Made by a program: the position numbers and the translations under genes
Source of the DNA: Prorocentrum cordatum
Taxonomy: Eukaryota > Sar > Dinophyceae > Prorocentrales > Prorocentraceae
Length of the DNA: 64,000 nt
NCBI GenBank assembly: GCA_963575745.1
Contig: CAUYUJ010007236.1
Location: 397,001 to 461,000 of the forward strand
Reading direction: 5' to 3'
The notes under the pieces: model-generated
The model's database searches: none
What the model was told of the DNA's origin: nothing
The model's input: the letters and a program-made list of their open reading frames with translations, nothing else
Shown here: one piece after another, positions 52,540 through 60,238 of the stretch
How the letters are laid out: each line of letters begins with the position of its first letter
Position numbering within the stretch: the stretch's first letter is position 1

Positions 52540-53004
52540 CGATGGGCGGCAGCCCGAAGGGCGCGGGCAAGCACCGCGGGCGACGGGCGCCGGGAGGAGG
52601 GATGCCGGGTCGCGGGCGGCAGGCGCCCTGGGAGGGTCGCGGCAAGGGCCGCTAGCGCCGGAGGCGCGGGTGCTCTCTGCTGATGATGCGCGTGGGGAGG
52701 CAGACCCCATGGGCCCAGCTGGAGCTCGTGCTGACTGCATGGGCGACCTGGGGCCGCCAGCTGATTCCTAGCAGCAGGCCGGCAGGCGGCGCGCGCGGAG
52801 GCGGCTTGCCCGGGCGCGGGCGCCCCCCTGGCGAAGCTCTTCCGCGCGAGGCAGGAGAAGGCTGGGGCTGCTGCCGAGTGGTTCCGCCGCCCGCTGGATG
52901 CGGGCCCGATCCTCGAGGAGCTGATGCGAGAGCCCCCAGGGTCGCTCGGGGTCTACGTGGGCAAGTTCATGGACAGCGGGCATCGGCCAACTAGACGGGG
53001 GTAG
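52540..53004 (+). pseudogene. Frame-broken 5' part of the RT-methyltransferase retroelement
   Basis: Protein-like text passes through three frames: a basic, Gly/Arg-rich segment (GKAMGGSPKGAGKHRGRR, ending near 52655), then a short acidic one (RVLSADDARGEADP, to 52771), then ARQEKAGAAAEWFRRPLDAG and MREPPGSLGVYVGKFMDSG up to a TAG at 53002. This last frame is the one that continues into the RT ORF, so a single TAG separates them. The basic segment is gag-like. At least two indels and one nonsense change affect this part while the downstream 785 codons are open. Confidence 0.55.
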
Positions 53005-55359
53005 CTGCAGCGCGATCTGTTCCCGCTACCCTGTCCTGTTATAGATGCTTCGGATTTCACCGTGGAGGAGATGTTTGACCCAGGCGACCGGACCTCGCTG
53101 CAGTCTCGCTTGAGGGTGATTGTGATGGCGATGAACTGGGGGGCCGGCCACCGCCACCTGAAGTTGGCCGACGTTTGCGGGCTGGAGCCGCATGCGGCCC
53201 AGCGCTCCGCTCTCCTCGGGATCGCGTGGCGCATCTACTCGAGTGTCGTGCCCGAGCCCGTCATGGCCGGGACCCTCTACTGGTCCGAGAAGCTGAAGGG
53301 CCGGGCCATCGCCTACCACGGCTCGGAGGTCTCCACGCCGAGCAGGATTACGCTCGAGCAGATCGAGGGCGGCCTGCCGCCGGTGGGGGTGGCCGCCTCC
53401 ATCGAGGCCGCGGACCTCGCCACGGGCTTCGTGCGGGCTGCGCTGCTGGGCCCCGTCCTTGGTCCTCCTGCCGCCGGCGCAGAGGCGCCCCGCGCCCACC
53501 TCGACGCGCGTCTGGGCGACGTCGCAGGAGTGGGGGCCAGTGGTGAGCGCCTTGTTTGCTCGCGGGATCCCTTGATCACCGGGGCCTTCGGCGCGGCGAA
53601 GGTGCACGACGCGCCGGTCCGCTGCAGCGACGGCGAGGAGCGGCCGGTCCTTCGGCTCATCGTCAACCTGATCCCCGCGAACGCGTGCCAGCGCACCATC
53701 GCGGGGGACGCCCCCGTCATGCCGGCGATGGGGCAGCTGAACGGGCTGGTGCCGACGCCGGATGAGCAGCTGCTCTGGAGCGCCGCGGACCGCAAGGCGT
53801 TCTTCTACGTCTTCCGGGCGCGCCCGGCCAGGTGGCCCTACATGGCGCTGGGGCCTCCGGTGCCGCGGCGACCGGTGGGCGGCAGCGGCGACGGGCTGAC
53901 TCGCATCGCCCTGTGGGTCATCGGCATGGGCTGCATCAGCGCGGTCGGGGTGGCGACGCGCGTTCTCGGCAACATGCTGAGGCGGTCGGCCTCGGCCCCC
54001 CTCGGGCTGCCGCCTGCAGCCGAGGTGGTGCGCGCCCGCCGCCTGCCCGCGGAGGCCCAGGCAAGCGGGGTCGCGACGTGGTCCATCGACATCGACAACC
54101 TCGAGATCGCGGAGATCGTCTCGAGGGAGGAGGCCGTGAAGCTGAAGGGCAGCATCCCGGAGCTGCTGAGCCAGGCGTCGGCCTGCTACGAGCGGGCTAA
54201 GTCTCCCGGATCGCCGGGCAAGGACGTCCACTGCGCCCAGCAGGTCTCCACCTTGGGGTACCTCGTGGACGGCCCGGCCGGGGTGCGCCGGCCGCTGCTG
54301 GGGTGCGTCACGGAGCTCACGAGCCTGACGCTGTGGTTCTTGGCGAAGAGGCGCCCGAGCAAGCGCCTGGCGCAGATCCTGCTGGGGCGCTGGGTCCGCG
54401 TGCAGTGCTACTGGAGGCCGCTCGCCGCCGCCTTCGTGAACGCCTGGAAGTGGCTCGCGTCGGGCCGGTCAGGCGGGCTCGCCACCCTGGGCCTCGCCGA
54501 GGACCTGCTGATGGCGGCCGCGCTCGCGCCGCTCAGCGTGGCGGACATGCGGCTGGCCGTCGACCACCTCGTGGCGGCGTCCGACGCCTCGGAAGCCGCG
54601 GGGGCGATCGCCTACTCCCAGGGGCTGTCGGACATGGGCCGCGCCCTTGGCGCCAGGGGCCCGCGGCCTCTCAACCCGGCCTGCGAGGAAGCCGTCGCGC
54701 TGATCTCCGTCTTCTCGGAAATCGACGGCGCGCGCCGGGCCTTCGAGATCTTGGGGCCCGCCCCCGCGGCGCACCTCTCGTTTGAGGTGGGCGCCAAGGC
54801 CGTGCGCGTGGCTCGGCGGGCGTTCCCCAGCACCGTGCACCTGGGGGGCGTCACGGCTGCGGATCCGGCGCATCTGGCGCGCCTCCTGAGGGGCCACGGC
54901 CGCATCGCGAAGGTGATCGTGGTCGGGGGTCTCCCCTGCCAGGGCCACGCGGCCCTGAACGTGGACCGCAAAGGGGGCGCGGGCCCGAGGTCGCAGCTTG
55001 CGGGCCACATGTGGAGGCTCATCGAGGGGCTGAAGCGCGAGCTGCCCGAGCCCACGGTGGACTTCCTCGGGGAGAACGCGGCGCCCATGGCGGAGGACGA
55101 GGTTTTGGCCTTGAACAAGGTGTTCGGCCGAGTGCCGGTGTCCTTCGACGCCGCGGACCTGGGCAGGGTCCGCCGCCCGCGGCTGCATTGGCTGTCGTGG
55201 GACCTGCTGCCCTCCTTCGAGATGGCAGCCGAGATGAAGGCGACGGCGGATGGGGCCCGGCCGCGGGGTTGCCGGGTGCAGCTGGTGACGGAGCTGCCGC
55301 CCGTCTCGGAGTGGCTGCCGCGCGGGGCCTCCTGGCCCGGGGCCGCCGAAGGTGCTTGA
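53005..55359 (+). CDS. Retroelement ORF: reverse transcriptase, RNase H and C5 DNA methyltransferase fusion
   Basis: Open from 53005; the first ATG is at 53071, and numbering here counts the GTG at 53062 as residue 1. RT: RLIVNLIPAN near 213, motif A WSAADRKAFFYVF with Asp243, a motif-B-like GMGCISAVGVATRVL near 293, and motif C SIDIDN with Asp345 and Asn346 in place of the usual DD. RNase H: AASDASEAAGAIAYSQGL with Asp508. Methyltransferase: motif I ISVFSEIDGARRAFEILG (548-565), motif IV GGLPCQGHAALN with catalytic Cys626, motif VI GENAAP (Glu671), and a motif-VIII-like RRPRLHW near 706. The ORF ends about 50 residues later, without target-recognition domain or motifs IX-X. Such fusions are known from dinoflagellate retrotransposons (de Mendoza and colleagues, 2018). 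It could methylate newly made copies, but motif I is off-consensus and the C-terminus is missing, so this copy may be inactive. Confidence 0.85.
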   Translation: MQRDLFPLPCPVIDASDFTVEEMFDPGDRTSLQSRLRVIVMAMNWGAGHRHLKLADVCGLEPHAAQRSALLGIAWRIYSSVVPEPVMAGTLYWSEKLKGRAIAYHGSEVSTPSRITLEQIEGGLPPVGVAASIEAADLATGFVRAALLGPVLGPPAAGAEAPRAHLDARLGDVAGVGASGERLVCSRDPLITGAFGAAKVHDAPVRCSDGEERPVLRLIVNLIPANACQRTIAGDAPVMPAMGQLNGLVPTPDEQLLWSAADRKAFFYVFRARPARWPYMALGPPVPRRPVGGSGDGLTRIALWVIGMGCISAVGVATRVLGNMLRRSASAPLGLPPAAEVVRARRLPAEAQASGVATWSIDIDNLEIAEIVSREEAVKLKGSIPELLSQASACYERAKSPGSPGKDVHCAQQVSTLGYLVDGPAGVRRPLLGCVTELTSLTLWFLAKRRPSKRLAQILLGRWVRVQCYWRPLAAAFVNAWKWLASGRSGGLATLGLAEDLLMAAALAPLSVADMRLAVDHLVAASDASEAAGAIAYSQGLSDMGRALGARGPRPLNPACEEAVALISVFSEIDGARRAFEILGPAPAAHLSFEVGAKAVRVARRAFPSTVHLGGVTAADPAHLARLLRGHGRIAKVIVVGGLPCQGHAALNVDRKGGAGPRSQLAGHMWRLIEGLKRELPEPTVDFLGENAAPMAEDEVLALNKVFGRVPVSFDAADLGRVRRPRLHWLSWDLLPSFEMAAEMKATADGARPRGCRVQLVTELPPVSEWLPRGASWPGAAEGA

Positions 55360-55530
55360 AGGCTGGAGCTTCTCATGCTACTTAAGCTTAGCGCTGAGTA
55401 CCTCAAGTAACTTAGGCTACTTACCGTTGCAAGTTAGTGCTACTTACTAAGTTACTTAGTAAGTTACTTAGGGTTTCATATATAAGTTACCTTTGTGCTT
55501 CTTATAAGTACCACTAACTTTTTTAAAGGG
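55360..55530 (+). other. AT-rich 3' flank of the retroelement
   Basis: Directly after the stop comes a low-GC segment built of TAAGTTACTTA-like words (55385-55475). A related word, TAAGTTACTTACC, recurs at 63083. It may be the element's 3' untranslated end; no poly-A or LTR is visible. Confidence 0.4.
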
Positions 55531-55595
55531 TGAGGGCGAGGAGGAGGGGGAAGGCGAGGGCGCGCGGCCAACTCAGCCGTTGTTCGCGGGCTTCT

Positions 55596-55958
55596 TCAGC
55601 GCAAGCGCGCCGCGTTCTTATCCTGCTTCTTCTTATCCTTCTTCTCCTTCTTCTCCTTCTTCTCCTTCTTCTCCTTCTGTTGCCTCTCCTCCTCGCGCCG
55701 CGTCGCCGCCTCCAGCGCCGCCGGCGCCGCGTCGCGCTCTTGGGGCGCGATCTCCAGCTCGCGCTCGGCCTCGTTCAGCCACTGGCCCAGGTCGCGGACC
55801 TGCTGCGGCAAGCCGCGGTCGATCGCCTAGGCGAGGAGGAGGCGGGGGGGCGGGGGGGGGCGGAGGAGGAGGAGGAGGGCGAGGAGGAGGAGGAGAAGGA
55901 GAAGGGGGGGCGACGAGGGAAAGGAGGAGCAGGGGAGAGGAGGAGGACGAGAGGAGGA

Positions 55959-55989
<31 letters not shown>

Positions 55990-56286
55990 GAGGAGGAGGA
56001 GGAGGGGGAATAGGAGGAGGACGTGGAGGACGAGGAGAAGGAGGAGAAGGAGGAGGGGAAGGGGAGGAGGAGGAGGATGAGAAGGAGGAGGAGGAGGAGG
56101 TGGGAAAAGGATAAGGAGAGGTCGATGAGGGGAGGAGGAAGAGGATGAATAATAATAATAAGAAGAGAGCGATCGCTATCGCTGGATTGCAGGGGGGCGC
56201 GGGGCCTCCCGCACAGAGCGCCGCTGCGACAGCTCGGCCTGCTGCTCGCGGTGCCACGCGACAAGCGCGACCAGCTGACCCTCCAT
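55596..56286 (-). CDS. Small coiled-coil protein, two exons
   Basis: Exon 1 begins at the ATG at 56286 (MEGQLVALVAWHREQQAEL) and runs to about 56190. Exon 2 runs from 55826 behind the acceptor CCTAG|GCGATC to the TGA at 55596: AIDRGLPQQVRDLGQWLNEA, then ERELEIAPQERDAAPAALEA, then a run of EKK repeats ending in KNAARLR. Both exons are Glu/Gln/Arg/Leu-rich helical sequence. The intron (about 55827-56185) holds a long TCC-type tract on the sense strand and, at its 5' end, one copy of the 16-bp hairpin (56168-56183). The donor is not resolved. Function unknown. Confidence 0.5.
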
Positions 56287-56785
56287 CGCAGCGGCCCGCG
56301 GGGCGCCCTGTCCTGCCCACCCCCCCTCGCCTCCTGCCACCATCGCCATCGCTATCGTGATCCCTCCCCTTTCTCCTCATCCTTCCCTCGTCGCCGTCCT
56401 CCTCCTACGCCTCCTTCTAAAGCGGTCGCCGCCGATCCGCCCAGGCGATCGCCATCGCCCCCGCCACTATTCAAGCGATCGCCACCGCTCCGCTCCATAT
56501 CGCGCATATCTCCACATTCCTCCCCTCCCGTAAGCGGTCGCCTCCGATCCGCCCAAGCGATCCCCATCGCTCGCCCCTCACCCTCCTCCTCTTTCTCCTC
56601 TTCCCTCCTTCTCCCCCTCCTTCTTCTCCCCCCCCTCCTCCTCCTCCTCCTCGAGCGGTCGTCGCCGCTCGGCCCGAGCGATCCCCATCGCTCGATCCTC
56701 ATCCTTCTCTCCCTCTCCTCCCCCCCCCCCGTCCCCTTCCCCATCCCCACCCCCCTCCCCCCCCTCCCCCCCCTTCCCCCGCCGC

Positions 56786-56817
<32 letters not shown>

Positions 56818-56949
56818 TTCTCAGATCCCCCCTTCCACTTAAAGCGGTCGCCACCGCTCCGCCCAAGCGATCGCCATCGCTTCCCCCGCTCCCATCAGCC
56901 TCCTGCGCAACAACGGCGCGGCGCGCCCTACCTTTTTTTTATTTTTTTT
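56287..56949. repeat. (TCC)n/poly-C DNA with a cluster of 16-bp hairpins and an A-rich tract
   Basis: Perfect-stem copies of the hairpin start at 56444, 56556, 56677, 56843 and 56866; imperfect ones at 56421, 56474, 56533 and 56654. Between them lie TCC and C runs (30 or so C near 56786-56813). 56932-56966 is A-rich on the minus strand (AAAAATAAAATAAAA type), right at the 3' end of the transposase-like gene. Confidence 0.85.
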
Positions 56950-59096
56950 TTATTTTATTTTTTTTTTCCGGCAGCGGGCGCGCGCAATGGTGCATTCGCC
57001 CTTGCGCAAGCGCCGCGCCCGAACCGACGCCGTCAGGTCGGCGTCGGCAAGCTTGATCACGAGGAGCTCGTTGATCACGCGGCCAGTGCTAACGCCGCTC
57101 CCGCGCGCGTGGGTCCCGATCCCGCGCGCGACGATGTGCAAGTCGCCCGACATGGCGGCGCGCGCGTCCACGACGAAGCACTCGCCACCGCGCGAGCGAA
57201 CGATCTCGCCTGCTTTGAATTGGGCCCCCTCCCAGCGCAGCGACGCCGCCGCGGAGACCTCGACTGCCCCGATCGCGGAGCGCAGCTCTGGCGAGTCAAC
57301 CATCGGCGGCACCAGCGCGTTGCTAGACGGCCCCATGCCCCTGGGCATCCGCAACTGGTGCAGGACGGCGGCCCCGAAGACCGCGCGCTCGAAATTGGAG
57401 CAGCTCGTCGCGGACTCGGCGATGCCCTTCGCCGCCTTGTTGTGCCACTCAGTGACGAAGCAGTCGAGCTGCTTGGGCCCCTGGTCAGCGTTGTGGCGTT
57501 CGATTGCGACGGGTGGTGTTGGAGGGGGCGCCTTCAAACGCCCCCAGCTCAAACGCAACGCCCGCGGGGGGGGGGGGGAGGTGTGCTTTGGGGAGTTCCT
57601 GCGCCGCGCTGTGCAACACGTAGTGGTGCTTCGGCTTGACGAAGCGGGGGCCGCGCACCCGCTGGTGGAGGTCAAAATGGACCTCTGCCAGCGCGATGAA
57701 CTCCTCCTTGGTTGGGGCGGGAAGCCCGCGCTTGGCCCGCAGGAATGCGTCCGCCATCAGGCAGCACGCGCGGCATGAATCGAGCTCGCGCCCGAGCGAC
57801 GGAACGTCGGCGACGCGCTCCTCGGCGCGCGCCATCAGGATGTGCAACAGGGAGTTCAGCTCGCTTGCGCCCGATTTGAACGACTTCTTGCACGCGGTCT
57901 CGTGCCCAGTCGCGAACGCATGCCGCGTCGCCGACGAGCCGCCAGCGCACGACCAGCAGCGCGCGTACTTGCGCCCGCCGGCGAACGACATGCCAGCCTT
58001 CCTTTTGCACGCGCCCAGGAAAGCGAACACTTCCCAACCGATGATGCCATTGCTCCAGAGGTTGTGCATTGAGTCGTACATCAACGATGACGGTCGCACC
58101 GCGCTCCGCAGCTCGCGACCGTCAAGCAGCGCATTAGCGTGGTAGTTGAACCCGCTGGCGACCTCGAGCTTCTTGAACTCGGTCGCTGACAGGTGGCCAA
58201 CCTGCGCGGCGAGCTCGTCCCAGAGCCCCCGCGCCTCGTCGTCCGACTGCGCGCCGAAACGCGCGAAGTCTTGGCAGCAAATGTCGAAGCAATAGTTGTC
58301 GACGTCGCCCGCGAGGCGGGCTCCTTTCCTGATGGCGTTCTTGCATCGCATGCACGGCCGCATCGCATGCACGGCCGCCAACCGCTGGCACCTTTCATGC
58401 TGAATACTCCCTTGTGGGCGTCCACGTCCGCGAGGATCTAGCACTGGCGCGCCCGAATCAGCGCCGAGGTGCCGTCGGCCAAGGGCGCGCGCTCGCCAGC
58501 AGTGGCCAGCCTGCTTGGAGCGAGAAACATATTCCCCAGGATGGGGCCGAACGACGCAGCTGATGCCGCCGTTCACGCCGTTGGCGACCTTCGAGCGCAG
58601 GGCGCCACATGGAAGCCACAACCCTTTGCCAGTGTAGCATGTCGGAACCAAACTCCAGGAAGCTGAAGAATCTCATCCAGAATTTTCGGTCGTGCCGCGG
58701 CGCCAGCGCGTCGCCTGGCGTGATCTCGTCCAAGTATAACACCATTGTGAGCGGTATGCCACCTTCAACCGCCCGCTCGATAATCGCCGCGCATTCGGAG
58801 CTCTCTCGGCACACGTGCCGCAACAAGTTGCCGACATTACCGACGTGCCAGTTGAACGGGTTCTCAGCCTTGTCGGCCATTGGGAGCTCGATCGACGTGC
58901 CGACGGCGTCGTAAGCCTCGGCAACGGCGGAACTGACCGCATTGCGAGTTATCGATGCAGCACGATCTGGGTCATCCGCGAACTGCTTCGCGAGGCGCAC
59001 GAGTGCCCTGGCAGTGGTGCCTGGCAAGGCGATGAGCTCGCCCAATCGGCGACGCTTGGCGGCGCGCTCGCCTGGCGGCGCGGCCGAGGCAGCCAT
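56950..59096 (-). pseudogene. DDE-transposase-like gene, second family member, frame-broken
   Basis: Start chosen at the ATG at 59096 (MAASAAPPGERAAKRRRLG). The N-terminal part carries LTMVLYLDEITPGDAL (candidate first Asp) and SFLEFGSDMLHWQRV. From about 58620 the frame changes; RSKVANGVNGGISCVV follows, then ADVDAHKGVFSM and GWRPCMRC (second Asp, CxxC). An exact 17-bp tandem duplication (58344-58377) then breaks the frame; without it the text would run on as CKNAIRKGARLAGDVDN. YDSMHNLWSNG and RFVKPKHHYVLH come next, and after a likely GA-AG intron (57481-57598) CFVTEWHNKAAKGIAES to a TAA in an A-rich tract at 56950. The order of motifs parallels the gene at 43851-46956. It is probably inactive because of the duplication and at least one more shift. 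Confidence 0.6.
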
Positions 59097-59560
59097 GCTG
59101 CGCGCGGGTGCGCGCCGATATCGAGCCGACGCTGCTCTGTGACTGACCATGCGCCCAGTCTCCCAGTCTCGAAAGCGATCGTCATCGCTGGCAACGCTTT
59201 CCGTCCTCCCCATCCCCCTCCGCCGTCTCAGCATCATCCTCATCATCATCATCCTACTTCTCGTTCCAACCACCGCTCATCACCCCGCCCCAAGCGATTG
59301 CCATCGCTGAACATGTTGATCCCCGCGCTGCTCCTCATCATAGCGATCGCCATCGCTGCCATCCCTCCCGCAGCGATCAGCATCGCTACCCTCCACCCCG
59401 CAGCGATCGTCATCGCTAGGTCACTCGCCCACCCGCTTCTGCCACCTCCACGACTGCACCACCCACATCCATCGATCGACATTGATATCACCGTTTTGCT
59501 TGTACAAGCCACAGCCGCTGCGCGATCAACGCGCAGTCGGTGGGAGAGGGGCAACGCGCG
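59097..59560. repeat. Upstream region with five 16-bp hairpins
   Basis: Perfect-stem hairpins start at 59174, 59293, 59342, 59372 and 59402. The stretch is the 5' flank of the minus-strand gene below it. No separate gene is recognised. Confidence 0.8.
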
Positions 59561-59565
59561 TCACC

Positions 59566-59802
59566 GCGCGCCTCGCCCGCACCTGGAGCGCGGCGCTGCG
59601 CAAATGCGCTGCGCCGCGCGGAAATGATGTGCCGCGCGGCGGGTGGTCGCCGCGCGGAGATGATGTGCCGCGCGGCGGGTGGCAGGGGAGGCGCCTCACC
59701 CTCCTCTTGTGCATCATCCTCGTCGTTCCCCTCCGTCACGATGCGCCTCGCCCGCGCCGTGGCGCGGCGTGGCGCAAATGCGCTGCGCCGCGCGGAAAGG
59801 CA
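59566..59802. repeat. GC-rich hairpin units, duplicated
   Basis: 59566-59627 and 59743-59802 share GCGCCTCGCCCGC and GCGCAAATGCGCTGCGCCGC followed by GCGGAAA; each forms a 12-bp stem with one mismatch around AAAT. Between them, GATGATGTGCCGCGCGGCGG-like units repeat twice at 59620-59685. Confidence 0.85.
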
Positions 59803-60238
59803 TCCTTGCTGGGTGGCATTTGCGCAGCGAGGAACAAGGCACATGACCGGTGTACGCCAGCGGCGGCAGCTGCACTCTCTGGTTGCGCAAGCTCCAGCAG
59901 AATACAGCTGGGCGCCTGCAAGCAAATATAAATCTCAACAGCTCACAATAACCCGGCCTGCGGCTGGACGAATACAGCTCAATAAAATAAAGCTGTCTGA
60001 CTGCGCAAGCTCAGGCGTGGCGCCTGGATCAGACGGCAGGCTGCTGTGTCTCTGCCAAGGCTTGCGGCTGTGGTGCGCGCGGTGGTGGGCAGGGCGCGCC
60101 ACCGCCCTCAATCCCCCCACCATGGCCATGGTGGGGAAAGACGCTAAGGCACCACGTGGCCGACAGCGCCGCTACCTGCAGCGACTCCTAGCGATGCGTG
60201 GCTGCGCTAAGGCCACGCCGATGACGTCCAGACCATGC
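59803..60238. other. No gene seen
   Basis: Intergenic between two minus-strand genes. 59925-60000 is AT-richer (ATATAAATCTCAACAG, AATAAAATAAAG) and may be part of the 3'-to-5' spacer; no motif is recognised. Confidence 0.5.
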
